Shown: one piece after another, positions 33,127 through 45,461 of the stretch
Position numbering within the stretch: the stretch's first letter is position 1
Layout: the number at the start of each line of letters is the position of its first letter
Assembly: GCA_033977485.1 (NCBI GenBank)
Contig: CM066994.1
Location: 23,528,681-23,592,680 of the forward strand
Source of the DNA: Hydrangea macrophylla
Taxonomy: Eukaryota > Streptophyta > Magnoliopsida > Cornales > Hydrangeaceae
Reading direction: 5' to 3'
DNA length: 64,000 nt
Program-made: the position numbers and the translations under genes
Notes under the pieces: model-generated
The model's input: the letters and a program-made list of their open reading frames with translations, nothing else
Told to the model about the DNA's origin: nothing
Databases searched by the model: none

Positions 33127-33365
33127 GGCTATGTTTGATTTATAGATTTTGTAAAGAAAAGAAAAGGAAAACACTTTTGCTTTTTGGTTAGTAAGAAAAA
33201 AAAATGAAAGAAAAATTATAAAATTTAAATTTTGTGAGTCAATTGACTCAATTCCTTCCCTTTTTTCCTTAAGTTTTTTTATGTTACTTAGGTATGTAGG
33301 AAAATACAAGGGAACCAATTGTGTTTTCTTTACTGTCTACAAATCTGGGAACCAAATAGAGCGTA
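33127..33365. mobile_element. Degenerate MITE (AGGCTCTGTTTGGTT type)
   Basis: The left end AGGCTATGTTTGATTTATAG and the inverted right end ACGCTCTATTTGGTTCCC resemble each other. Another copy of that end occurs at 34056-34078. Boundaries and TSD are unclear. Confidence 0.35.
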
Positions 33366-33684
33366 AGAAGAAAATACTAACAAAAGTAGGAAGGAAATGA
33401 TATATGATACAAAATATATTAAAAATCTAAATTTTGTGAGTCAACATTCCTCTTTTCTTGATATCCAATTAAATTTTCATTTTTTTTAGTTATCATTTTT
33501 GTTTAATTATGAAAGGAAAACACTAGGAGGAATACTACAAAAACTAGTTTTTCGTATCATTTTCTTTTCCATCTCTATATGAATGGAGCCACTGAGAAAT
33601 AAGAAGAAAGCAAAATTTTTAAGGTAGACTAGATTATAGTTGGACCAATATGAGCATGTATTTTTATTATTTTAATATCTCTAT

Positions 33685-34009
33685 CAGTCCCAGCCCTGAG
33701 CACATGTGACACATGCTTAGGTTTGGGGCCCATCATATAAAAGGGCCCACAAATTACTCTCCAGTCCTATATATATATATATATATATGTTGTCTTTGTG
33801 CGTTTAATTCTTGATACATACTATTCTCAAAAAATATTAATAAATAACTTATAAATCAAACTATAATATATAAATATACTTGCAAATATATGTAAATAGA
33901 CAAAAAAAAAAATTTATTCGGAGGAGCTGCCCCCAAACCCTCATTGTGTAAAAGGCCACGGGGTCTACTAATTTCTCATGGGGTCCCAAATATCTCAGGA
34001 CCGGCCCTG
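33685..34009. mobile_element. hAT-type MITE, 8-bp TSD
   Basis: 325 bp with ends CAGTCCCAGCCCTGAG and inverted CAGGGCCGGTCCTGAG, flanked by identical ATCTCTAT at 33677-33684 and 34010-34017. The CAGGG terminus and 8-bp TSD identify the hAT superfamily. It contains an AT microsatellite at 33771-33788. Confidence 0.85.
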
Positions 34010-34017
34010 ATCTCTAT

Positions 34018-34601
34018 TGGAGTGCCTGCTCCAAGATTTTTCCTTTGCTTCTGTAAATCAAAAAACCAAACAGAGCCTAATAATTCAATGAAAAAAACTA
34101 CGTTTCATAAAGGACAAATTGGTGCCACTCTTTGGCTATGTGTAATGATGAATTTAATTTGGATTTCAAAGTACTAATTATCAAGGAATGTCTTTAGCTG
34201 TGAATGATGTTTCAACATAGTGGGAGGCCCAGGGGACCATATCTACCTTATCTAAATGCTGATGAATTTGAAAATAAAATCTATACTTTGAATCTAAAGC
34301 TATGACTAGTGATTAAATGGTGATGTCATATTCAAGTTAATATCCTTCCTTTCACTACTTAGAAAATTGCAAAATGGTTGTATTTCCGCTATATAAGTTT
34401 TAAATTTCACACAGATTTGTGGATCCAAGGCTCGACCCTGAAACTTCACGAGACATATCGTGAAGCCCTAAGCACTTGGGTTAAAAAAGGTTGATATCTA
34501 TGATTTAGACTTGCTTCTCAAAAAGATGCTAATTAGTTATATTTTGTTAGATATAATTTGTTTTATTTTAAAATGTAATTGGTCCAATGCCTTGCTTTTC
34601 A
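34018..34601. other. Intergenic, nothing recognised
   Basis: AT-rich DNA with no frame or repeat that I can identify apart from the isolated MITE end at 34056-34078. Confidence 0.4.
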
Positions 34602-36623
34602 TGTTAGAGAATTTAAAATGCGAAACCAATTCCTCCAAATAAACTTACACATTAAAGAAAAGATACAGATTTTTACGTGGTTCGACAAGCACGCCTACGT
34701 CCATACTCAAGAGATCCATTCTTTTATTATTGAGTAAAACATGGTACAAGTTATATGGATTAAATCTCATAACCCAAATACAAAGACCTTTGTACACTCC
34801 TCACTCAATACCCTAAAGAACCTGACTCTTTCTCACCCTAGACCATGCATCTCCATGAGAGGAGACCCCCAACTTGGTACACCAAGGGCTTTCTAGATTC
34901 CTATACAACATCCCCTTATATAGAGTTTACAACTCATTACTTATTGAACAAGTAATACAACTCTATGACAAAGGAAACCAAATCACAATAGGAATATAGC
35001 CTAATCACAATCCCTAAATTAATGAGAAAAAAACACATATGATATAACCCCACCAATCATTCCCTCTATCACTTGTGGGGAAACTACCCAAACATTCTAT
35101 CACACGTGACTAGCACCCCCTCAATTGGAGCACCCATAGAGTCGACCACTTTGCAGCATCTTTTCATTGACCATCTTCTGTACCAGTATGCACACCCCTA
35201 ATCAACATGGTCTCAACACCTCCAATTCGTAAAACCATGGCCAATACATGTGCAGCTGCGTAAGTTAACTATGCACGTTAACTCCAGAGAAAAGCCTCGA
35301 TACCTCTTTCTCCCCAACAGGATTTCCCCTTACCATCGTCTGAACCGTGAAATAAATCATTCACCAACTTACAAGATTTTTTCCATCGAGAAATTGGGAG
35401 TACAACTCTACTAATTAGACGACATAAACCATCCACACTTCTCTCAACCGTCGTGTGTGATTTTAGCAACAATATTAGATTCCTCTGCAACTTTGGGATC
35501 AATATCATACCACTCAAATAGCGAACCTGCTCTAAAAAAATTTGACCAACATTCCTATGTGCAGTATCCTAACAATTACCTCTGTCGGGTAATAGCGCCT
35601 GTATCTGCCACCACCTTCTTGGAACCCATCAAATTATTTTCTCTAGAAGCATATAATTACCGTACCCAAAATCTAACAACCTAAGAGAAATGCCTTGTAC
35701 AAGTGGAGTGTGAGGACCCCACCACATTGCACAACCTGCTACAATCACAGTAGGACTGAAATCACCTTTTCCATAGATCATGACCTACTGTCTCATCCAA
35801 TCTAGCACCCAAAAAAAAAACCGATCTCAAACCATCCAAAATCTCACAAAACTACACCCACCAATGATTCCGCAACGCTTGAAAACCTTAGGAACTATCT
35901 CACACTGGATAATTTCCCTTTCTAGCTTTGCATCCAAATCATAATGCTCCATAACTATTGTTCTACCGCCAAGCTACCCACATACCATAATCACGCCGAA
36001 CAATCCTGCTGCTTTACCATTTTTTTTGTTCTATTCTCTCTTTAACCACCGTGCTGCTAACGCCACTGCCCATGCGCCTCTGTCCACCATCATCTGATAA
36101 ACCATAGCTTTGATACAACTTATTGGGAATTTAAAATGCGGAACCAAATTCCCCCAAATAAAAACACACATATGAACAGTAGTTAACATGCACACCAAAG
36201 AAAATACACATATTTTTCCATAGTTCTACAAACACGCCTACGTCCACACCTGAGAAATTCATTCTTTTACTATTGAGTAAAACATGGTACAAGTTACATG
36301 CGTTAAATCCCATAACCCAAATACAAAGACCCTTGTACACTCTCCACTCAATATCCCAAATAAATTGATGCTCTCTCACCGTAGACCATGCACCCCCATG
36401 AGGGGAGACCCCCAACTTGGTACAGTACCAAGGGCTTCCTAAATTCCTATACAACATTCCCTTATGTAGAGTTTGCAACCCATTACTTATTAGACAATTA
36501 ATACAACTCTATCACAAAGGAAACCAAATCACAATAGGAATCTAGCCAAATCACAATAGGAATCTAGCCAAATCACAATATCTAAATTAATGGGATTATC
36601 CCACATGTGATATAACCCCAACA
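34602..36623 (-). mobile_element. Small LTR element without coding capacity
   Basis: Two related LTRs, 34602-35055 and 36119-36623, share TTAAAATGCG, ACGCCTACGTCCA and TATTGAGTAAAACATGGTAC. They enclose 1.06 kb of non-coding DNA. Minus-strand ends TGTTGGGG and CTAACA are retained. A degenerate Met-type primer site lies at 36107-36118. Flanks TTTCA (34597-34601) and TCTCA (36624-36628) match at four of five. This is a non-autonomous copia-like or LARD-like element; no Gag or Pol domain was seen. Confidence 0.75.
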
Positions 36624-36649
36624 TCTCATAGCCTTATTTACCAGGAAAG

Positions 36650-37262
36650 TGTTGGGTATGTATATATATGTATATATATACATATATATATACACAAGTG
36701 TGTAGTTTGTAATATTAAAAACAATAAGGAAAGCTTCCTTTTAATTTGAAAAGTGCAGTGATGCTTTATTTACTTAATGTGTATGAAAAACACTGGATAA
36801 TTTACTTTGGTTGTAACTTATTGAGTGCTTGTGAGAATCATAAGATAAAATCTCTTAATAGAGAAAGAGATGAACATGTAAGAAACATTCTGCATAACGT
36901 TTTAGATATGTTTGGTGAAGGTTCTCAACTGTTAAAGAGTTGTGACTATTCAAAACACATCCCTACGTGATAAATAAAGCATCCAGATTTGAAGATTATT
37001 TTACACCAGGAAAATCAATCTTCAATATCTTTTCTTTCCCTTGATTGTTAGTTTCAATTTATAGAGAAATATTAGAAGTTCTCCAAAATTGCTATCTGTA
37101 GAATTTAGATCTGCTTTGTTGTATCCTGGAGAAGATTTGTCTTGAACCCATTAGCAAACTCTAAGAGTGGGGGGCAAATATCTCCTTTAAGACAGTGTTG
37201 ATTTCAAGCCTCAAAACCGTATCATCTTCTGATTTCCTTCACCAGATTAATTTGGTCTAACA
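36650..37262. mobile_element. Left LTR of outer element
   Basis: 613 bp with TG...CA ends. It begins with a TATATG microsatellite (36660-36702). A 225-base open frame at 36746 has no recognised domain. Confidence 0.7.
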
Positions 37263-37318
37263 ATTTTAAGGAGATATTATAATGGAAGGAGGATCAGAGA
37301 TAACAAGAACATATTAAG

Positions 37319-37921
37319 TGATGATGCCTAAATTTGGGCAAGGTAAAGTAGAGTAGTTTGAAGAGAGAGACAGTGAGAGACCAATTTTTTGTATGTTGTT
37401 CGACCCTGTTAATGAAGGAACCTACATCCACGTGGGTGTCTGAGCACGCTCACTATACTGTAAAAAGCCAGTGACCTGTAGTGAACCAATAATAGTTTGG
37501 AGCTACCGTAGGTCGGCCAGGCACGATGATGATTGCTATACGGGTGCCATGCAAATTGAAAAGTCAATCCCCATAAAGGAGGTGAGTGGTCTCTTTTATA
37601 GATACAAGAAACCTACTCGTAGAAGGAAGCTAATCAGATTAGGTAATACAATCTTGATTAAGATGTGATTGACATAAATTAAGTATGTTTCCTAATTGTA
37701 TTCGGAAACTTTCTACACATTCCATTATCCTTCTAATTTGAGTAGGAATCTATCTGGAACATTCTGGATCATGCCTCGGGGCCTGTGTGAGCTATCCCCA
37801 TGACGAGTCGTGCCTGCGCGGTCTTCCCGACCTGCTGGTCGATTCTCACGCATATACTTCTCAGGATAGAGGCCGAATACAAGTTCTCAGTAGTTGATTA
37901 GAGTCAATTTCAAGCGTATCA
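37319..37921 (-). mobile_element. Tat-like 3' LTR
   Basis: About 603 bp. On the minus strand it starts TGATACGCTTGAAATTG and ends GGCATCATCA. A polypurine tract (minus GGGGGCAAC, 37922-37931) adjoins it. It is homologous to 48793-49362. Confidence 0.8.
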
Positions 37922-37931
37922 GTTGCCCCCA

Positions 37932-38488
37932 ATTTCCAAGGTTGGCTTGATGCTATATTGAGTCAAGTTTGGAAATCTATTGATTGCTCTGAAAAGTAGC
38001 CTTGGAACTTCTGAGTCTTGTGAGTTCTCGAGAACTAGCTAAGAACCTAGTTCGGAATCTTTAAGTGCTCAGGAATTGGCCAAGAGTTGAGACTCAGCCT
38101 AATTCGGAGTCTTTTGTTTAAGTTAGCTCCCAGGATGGTTATCTTCTACCAGTAAACCTTCATCAAGTTTGTGGATAAAAGAATTTGACCATGTTAGAAA
38201 AGTCGACCCAAAGCGTATTACTTTAGGGTCCTTTTTGTGTTAGCTCCCCAGGATGATTATCTTCCGTCCAGCAAGCCTTCGTCAAGACTATTAGGAGAAG
38301 ATTTAGACCATGTTGGTAGAGCTGACCTAAAGCGTGTTGCTTTAGGATCTTTTTACCCTCTATCGTGGGCCAACCTAAGAGATTTAGTCATCTCTATTGT
38401 CGGTTTGGACCTAAGCGGAGACCCAAAAATGTATGGATTTTAGGGATTTCTTTTGCTCCTTTATCGTGGGCCAACCTAAGAGGATAAT
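37932..38488 (-). other. Tat-like 3' internal non-coding segment
   Basis: No gene. It contains repeated phrases (AGCTCCCAGGATG twice, ATCGTGGGCCAACCTAAGAG twice) that continue at 46966-47045 beyond the inserted copia element, which shows the two pieces were once joined. Confidence 0.65.
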
Positions 38489-39993
38489 TGTTGGAAAGAT
38501 AGGTTTAAAATATATTTAAACGCGCAGCGGAAAGATTAAGTTACAAAAACTTTATTGGTAGCCCGGATCAGCTACTTATCAATTCTATAGATGCGTAAAC
38601 AAAAGAGGGAAAAGAGTTATACCTTAGGTCTTGAACCCAATTCTAATTTTCTTTTTCCTTGATGGTGCAGCAAGCTCCACTAGGTTGTCTTCACCCTTAT
38701 GACTTATGTGGATGCTTTTGGAAAGGCTAGAGTTGGTGGAAACTCTAACGTGGAGGATAAGAAGGCTAAGAAAACCCTAAAATAGTTTCTGTAGCTCCCG
38801 TAAAGAAAAATAATGATTATTTAACTCTGTACTCAGCTGCCATATTTATAGATTTCCAAAACTGACTTTAAGCCTTCGACCGATCGAAGTGGCTTCGATC
38901 GATCAAACTTTCAATCGGTTGAACCACTTTCAATCGATCAAACTTGCCTTGACTTCAATTGATCGCAACTCTTTCAATCGATCGAGCCTGTCTTGACAAG
39001 ATCCTCTTGTGCCTTTCCAAGCATCCTCGCGGAGCTAAGAGTTGGACCTCCAAGGCTCTTTATTGTTGTGGCTCAGACCAGTTGTTAATTCCTATGACCA
39101 AACTCTTTGATCAGCAAACTAGCCAGCTAGTCAGTTAACGTTTACTCCATTATAAAACGATAACTGAACTCCAATGCAAAAGAATATATCGGAAGCGATA
39201 ACTAGACTTGTATGGTGTACTAATGTCCCTCTACCATCAGCATTCATAATCATATTCAAGTACTTGGATAATTGTTACTGTCATCCTGAATCATGATTAC
39301 TTCTTGTATTCCTTGAGTCCCATTCACCACTCATGATTACCAAACATGTTGATAACTACTTATCAACAAGACTGCAGTTCTCAGTAATCAACTTGGTGAC
39401 ATTCTCAAGGGAATGCTTACTCTCTAATAGATGGTAGATTCTATCTTGACAATATATGTTCACAATCCTATGAACATCACATACCCAAGATACCCAGGTA
39501 TTGATCTTAAAGACCTCACTGATTGGTAAGTCAAAGAGTCATATCCACAGTCTATGTTCATAATCCTCCCAAGATTGAAAAAAAGTACCTTATGCAAGTT
39601 ATGAGTTCCTATCGACTGTTGACAGTCTTAAGTGTCAATAGGAAAGCTCAGGTCTGTCAATGCACTATAAGCACTAGTATATTTAACTAAGAGCTATACT
39701 CTAGTGAATGAGATTCATCACTCCATCCAATGGTAGTTAATCATGCTAGAGTATAAATCTAATGAGATATCCAGTCTCATCATCCACTGCGACAAATTCT
39801 AAGTATCAAAGAATAGTAATTCGTATCTCGCTTGTATGTATCACATACACACACAAATTACTTACTATAATACTTAAGGATTAAACAATCATCTCATGAA
39901 AGACATACATAACAAAATGTAAAGTTGATATTCATATATTAAAATGTCAATGTCTCATACATATAGTAATGGTTTGAGGGCACAAACCCAACA
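38489..39993 (-). mobile_element. 3' LTR of copia element
   Basis: Minus-strand ends TGTTGGGTTTGTGCCC and CTTTCCAACA. It carries the TCGATCGA-type cluster (38877-38990) about 26 bp upstream of the minus-strand TATA box (38842-38850). Confidence 0.85.
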
Positions 39994-40068
39994 AACTCCC
40001 ACTTGCACTCATAACCATTCAAGACTATGTTTGAGACCTAAACTATCTAGATAACGATCAAAGACCTT

Positions 40069-41835
40069 CTATGGAAAGGCCTTTGTAAACGGATTCGTAA
40101 GATTGTTAGAGGTGGCAATCTTGCTAACAGTCACATCTCCATGTTGAACTTTATCTTGGATTACATGATATTTCCGCTCTACGTGTTTTCCCTTTCCATG
40201 GTTCCTTGGCTCCTTGGACTGAGCCACTGTCCCACTATTATCGCAGTATAGCATAATAGGTGACAGCGATATTGGTACCACCCCGAGTTCCATAAGGAAC
40301 TTCTTGAGCTAAACAGATTCCTTTGCGGCTTCACAAGCAGCTACATACTCAGCCTCTGTACTTGAGTCTGCAATGTACTTCTACTTAATGCTCCTCCAAC
40401 TAACAGCACCACCTCCCAAGGTAAAGAGATGTCCGGATGTCGACTTCCTTGAATATTTATCTGACATAAAGTCTGAGTCAATGTATTCTACTGGAATAAA
40501 CTCATTACCACCATACATAAGCATGTAATCTTTAGTCCTTCTCAAGTACTTAAGAATGAGCTTAACGGTTGTCCAGTGCTCTAGACCTGGATTCGATTGA
40601 TACCTGCTGACCATGCCAACGACAAAGCAGATATCTAGTCTAGTGCATAACATCGCATACATGAGACTTCCCACTACCGAAGCGTAAGGAACTCCTGCTA
40701 TGCGATTCCTCTCCTCCTGTGTCTTTGGACACTGGTCCTTGGAGAACGCTAAACCATGCCTAAAAGGTAACAAATCTTTCTTTGAATTATCCATTGAAAA
40801 CCTAGTTAGCACCTTATCGATATAACTAGCTTGAGATAATCCCACTATCTTTTGCTTACAATCCCGAAAGAGCTTTATCCCAAGATTATAGCTTGCCTCT
40901 CCTAGATCCTTCATATCGAAAGTACTAGCTAGCCAAACCTTAATCGTTGACAACGCCGCTACATCATTCCCAATGAGTAGAATGTCATCAACGTAAAGAA
41001 CAAGAAAGGCCACCACTTTTCCTTCACACTTCTTGCATACACAAGATTCATCTAGATTCTGTATGAAACTAAATGATTTGACTGCTTGGTCAAAACGAAT
41101 GTTCCAACTCCTGGATGCCTACTTAAGCCCATAAATGGACTTTTGCAACTTGCATACCAAGTTACCTTTCCCACCAGCTATGAACCCTTCTGGTTGCTGC
41201 ATGTAGGTGTCCTCCTCAAGATTGCCATTCAAGGATGCAGTCTTGACGTCCATCTGCCAGATCTCATAATCTAGGCATGCAAGAATGGATAGGAGTATTC
41301 TGATGGACTTGAGCATGGCTACCGGTGAGAAGGTTTCCTCATAGTGAATGCCCTCCCTCTGAGTATAACCTTTCGCTGCAAGCCTTGCCTTAGAGGTCTT
41401 AACCTTTCCATCAGATTCTCTTTTCCTCTTATAGACCCACTTACAGCCAATGAGTTTAATATTGGCTGAAAATTCTACTAGATCCCAGACTTGATTGGAA
41501 TCCATAGATTCCAATTCAGCCTTCATAGCTTTAACCCAATGAGCTAAGTCTACACAATCTATTGCCTCTTTGTACGTGGTAGGATCAGATTTAGATTCTA
41601 TGGAGACAGCTTCAAAAACTTCTCCTAAGAACATGTATCTGTCAGGCTGGCTGACCATTTTCCCACTACGACGAGGTACCGATGCGGGAATGGGTGAAGA
41701 AGTGGTGTTTTCTTGTCTTACATCGTTATCAACTACGGGTAGGACTGAGGGCTCTCCTTTTATCTCTCTCAGATCTATCCTTCCCTTAGGTTTATGAATC
41801 ATGATATAATCATCCTCCAAGAAAATAGCATTCAT
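40069..41835 (-). pseudogene. Copia reverse transcriptase and RNase H
   Basis: 41835-41119 encodes the RT N-terminal part (LAHWVKAMKAELESMDSNQVW, GCKWVYKRK, KARLAAKGYTQREGIHYEETFSPVA, QMDVKTASLNGNL). 41016-40381 continues with the catalytic YVDDILLIGND, GIPYASVVGSLMYAM-like and SRYQSNPGLEHW motifs. 40293-40069 is RNase H (LYCDNSGTVA, KHVERKYHVIQDKV). A stop at 41119 falls inside the motif IYGLK*AS, and further breaks lie near 41020 and 40330. The catalytic D residues are still present. RT copies element RNA into DNA and RNase H removes the template. Confidence 0.92.
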
Positions 41836-41936
41836 ACTTTCTGTTCTCTTGGATCATAAAAATACCATCCATAAGTACCCTTTGGATACCCTATAAAGTA
41901 ACACACTTCCGATCTAGAATCTAACTTGCTCATCTT

Positions 41937-42716
41937 TCATTTCAGCACATGTGTCAGGCACCCCCATATCAGGAGTTGTTGCAAAGAAGGCTTGCACCCA
42001 ATCCACATCTCCCGTGGTGTCCTGGGAACAGATTTACTTGGTACGAGATTTAGTATGTAAGTAGCAGTTTCCAAAGCATAACCCCAAAGGAATAATGGCA
42101 ACTCTGAATAACTCATCATTGACCTAGTTATGTCTAAAAGAGTCTGGCTCCTTCTCTCCGCTACACCATTCTGCTGAAGCGTACCAGGTGTAGTCAACTC
42201 TGACAGAATCCCATTCTGTATGTGGTGATCAACAAACTCATTAGAGAGGTATTCGCCACCTCAATTAGATCGAATGGCCTTGATAGGTATTCCCAATTGC
42301 TTCTCTACTTCAGCCCTAAACTCTTTGAATTTTTTAAAGGCTTCAGACTTGTGCTGCATTAGGTACACATATCCATACCTAGAGTGGTCATCAGTAAATG
42401 TTATGAAATACTCATAACCACCCCGTGCTCTAATATTTATTGGTCCACATACATCAGTATGAACTAATTCCAATAATGCATTGGTCCTATTGCCCTTTGT
42501 AGAAAAAGGCCTTTTGGTCATCTTACCCTCTAAACAAGACTCGCAGACTTCCATTGGTTCGAGAACCAAATCACCTAAGACCCCTTCTTTGACTAGTCTA
42601 CTAATCCTATTTAGATTGATATGGCCAAGCCTCATATGCCAAAGTCTTGTTGGATTAGTGGAAGGTTCATTTCTTTTAGATGGTACAGTTACCACTGAGT
42701 TGTTAAGTCCATACAA
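41937..42716 (-). pseudogene. Copia integrase with GAG-pre-integrase zinc domain
   Basis: 42716-42261 starts within the pre-integrase HHCC domain (LWHMRLGHINLNRI...CESCLEGK) and runs into the rve core with the first two catalytic residues (VHTDVCGP and FTDDHSRYGYVYL). A stop near 42258 (SN*GGEY) interrupts it, and 42197-41937 supplies the third residue in NGVAERR. So the D-D-E triad is present but the frame is broken. The enzyme would insert element cDNA into host DNA. It lies between gag and RT, as in all copia elements. Confidence 0.92.
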
Positions 42717-43139
42717 GAGTCTTTAGAAATATTGGGAATAATCACATAAAACTATTTGATTTAATACCAGAACACACAAAAGTACCATTTCTTTTGATCA
42801 CAACTTCAGTTCTGAAATGAAAAGAATAACCTTTATTCGATAAATTTGAAACTGAAATTAAATTACGTCTCATTGAAGGGATGTAAAGTACATAATCAAA
42901 ACCTTTTTGTCTAAGAATTCTAAAGCTACTACTCCTATTGCAACTGCAGAAATAGTTACACTAGAACCTAGAGTAAGCACAATCTCTCCATCACTGCATT
43001 TCCTGGTTGATCTAAGCCCTTACAATGAATTACATATATGGTTAGTCGCACCAGAATCAATGCACCAAGTGTTTGAAGTATCTGTTATAAAACTTACTAC
43101 AATCACATGTGATTCAATCATACCTTGAACTCTTGTAGC

Positions 43140-43880
43140 TAAGAATTCTGGACAATTCCTCTTCCAGTGGCCCTTCTTACCGCATTAGAAACACTTTCCT
43201 TTGCTTTGGTCACCTACCTTCCCTTCACCTAGACCTTTTCCCTTAGATTTTGCAATCTTAGGGGTCGGTCCAATACTTGGACCACCAGTACCAGCTTATT
43301 TCTTTCCTTTCTTGCTTTTCGACGCAGATCGAGAAGAAGAAGAGCTTTTCTTAACGTTCAAAACGCTGCCCCCAGGTTTGATCACCCCTTCCGCTACCAG
43401 TAAAGAACTCTGTATCGTGTTGGCACCCAGGGTCTCCAGTTCGTTTAAATAAGCAATCTTTTTAAAAGATGCTCTTTGATTAGAGTCCCTTCCGACATCT
43501 TTGCACTCATTATCTTCTGCATGGCAACCTATCTGGCAGGTCTGCATGATCCCAAACATCTCTTTTAGGGATTTGATATTAGCACTGGCAAAATCATTTG
43601 ACTCGTATTGGTGTTGCAACACATTAACCATAGAAGCCAATATGTGACAACGAGCCATTCCATTCGATTTCTTCAACTTTTCGAACTCGCGTCTAGCAGC
43701 AGCCATAGCATTTACAGTGGGTTCTTCGAGGCATGGGGTGGTAAGGACATATATGTGATCCTCCACAATTAAAACAATGTCAAGGTTACGTTTTTCAGTA
43801 TAGTTGTTTCTAGTTAACTTGTTCTGAGTAAGAATAATGGCAAGTGGACTAAATGCAGATCCAGACTTTATGATTTACTG
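43140..43880 (-). pseudogene. Copia Gag with CCHC knuckle (stop inside)
   Basis: The N-terminal motif (ILTQNKLTRNNYTEKRNLD, then IVEDHIYVLTTPCLEEP) reads from about 43870. The body 43766-43296 contains FEKLKKSNGMARCHILASM and a basic Ser/Lys tail (SSSSSRSASKSKKGKK). The knuckle CF*CGKKGHWKRNC at about 43155-43195 has a stop in place of one residue. Gag would bind element RNA and build particles. Confidence 0.85.
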
Positions 43881-45447
43881 AAAAAATCAAAAGACAAAAT
43901 AAATATGGATATCAGAATTTGACAATTTAAAATAAAATAATCCTTAAAACTCTTATTTTAAAACTAAGTCACCGGAATATCAAAACAAAATAATAAAGCC
44001 TTCGTGTGGTGATCAATACTCGATCTTTTGATTAATCATGAATTGTCCGCTATGCAACTCTTGCAAAACGAGTTATGACTCTCGAACCTATTTGGTCTCT
44101 AAGCTTCTGGATAATGCCCTGTGTGGGATCCCTTATCCATAGCTTAGCTAGCGTCTACCATTAACTAGGATCCAATCACATCCGCCTCAAGTAGTGCCTC
44201 CGTGTGGTGGTCACCCTCTAACACGTCTGATTAATCCTATCCATAGGAAGTTCACATCTAGTAACTAATGAGTAGTGTACCCTCCGTATAGAATGATTAC
44301 CCCTAGCGAGGTGACACAGAATGCACTACTCATCTTACAGTGAACCATTAATGGAAGATCGTGGGTGTTTTTAATAAGACCCTCTCCCACTAGATTTAAT
44401 AATTAAGGATTTTACTTTTTAGAAAAATTGTTTCTACTCATTGCCCATAGACATCCAATGTCTACTAATGAGTTAGAACGGTTTTTGAATTTTATTTTAG
44501 AAAATTTATTTTAAGTGTATGCAAGTAGTAACAATGTATAAAACGCCAATCACAAACCAAGCACATAAAACAAAAAACTAAAATTGAAACAAAGGCATTC
44601 ATATGCCTCTATCTCCCATGGCTCTATCTCCATAGAACCTCCTCTTGAATTGGTCGCCTTTGGCTCCATCTTCATGGACTTCGGCTTGCTCTTCCATCTT
44701 CATGGGCTTTCTAATTCTATTACATTGGTCCTATACTTCTTTCGAAACTTACAATTTGTCTAGAAATAGAAAGTACAATAATGAAATAAAATAAAAGGCT
44801 AGGGAAACCGGTGCGACATTCTTATTCGTAGTATTGAAGTCGCAGTGCCCTCTACACATGTCTTAAGCCAAACCAAAATTAAAACACGCCAATCTTAAAC
44901 ATTTAAATACAACAATTTAAATCGTCAGAACTTGGTGCCATGGGAGATGCTGCAAGAGTACACACAACCACGCACATATATAACAAAATATATGACCATT
45001 GGAACTACTAATTTAATTGCATACACCATAAACTCTTTATGGAAGTAATTAGTACTCTAACACAACATCTCTGGTTTTCTATCACAGACTGATTTAAAAT
45101 TTTTAGAATAGTAAGTAAATAATTTTAAAACCTTTAAAACTATGATAAATACACTTTGACAGATAACCAGTTTTGATTGATCGAAGCTTGTTCGATAGCT
45201 CGAAACCTGCATTGGTTCGATCGATCAAAACTTTTTCGATCGATTGAACACAGAGAGTTTCAATCGATCGAAACAAGTTCGATCGATCGAAACTATCTTG
45301 CATCCAATGCTATCATAGAATTGTTTTTTGCTGCAAAACTGCTACAGAAACAGATCTGAGACGATGCAGTTTAAAAAATAGAATTAAATACAAACATGCA
45401 AATCAAACTAGTATTCTAAAAAGTATCTATAGATCCAAATAAGCGTG
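43881..45447 (-). other. 5' leader of copia element
   Basis: Non-coding DNA between primer site and gag. 45170-45300 is a dense cluster of TCGATCGA and TTCGATCGAT palindromes, the same motif family as in the U3 of this element's LTRs. An 84-150 base spaced series of GTGTGGTGRTC phrases occurs at 44000-44220. Confidence 0.6.
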
Positions 45448-45459
45448 GCTCTGATACCA
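45448..45459 (-). promoter_or_regulatory. Primer binding site, initiator tRNA-Met
   Basis: The minus strand reads TGGTATCAGAGC, a perfect match, two bases from the LTR end. Confidence 0.9.
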
Positions 45460-45461
45460 AT

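Noticed and set aside
35278..35684. Frames inside the small LTR element as host gene exons
   Set aside because: Short, with no domain or splice pattern, and bracketed by LTRs.
37471..37668. Small frame in the Tat-like LTR
   Set aside because: It lies wholly inside an LTR, and the homologous LTR at 48793 does not keep it open.
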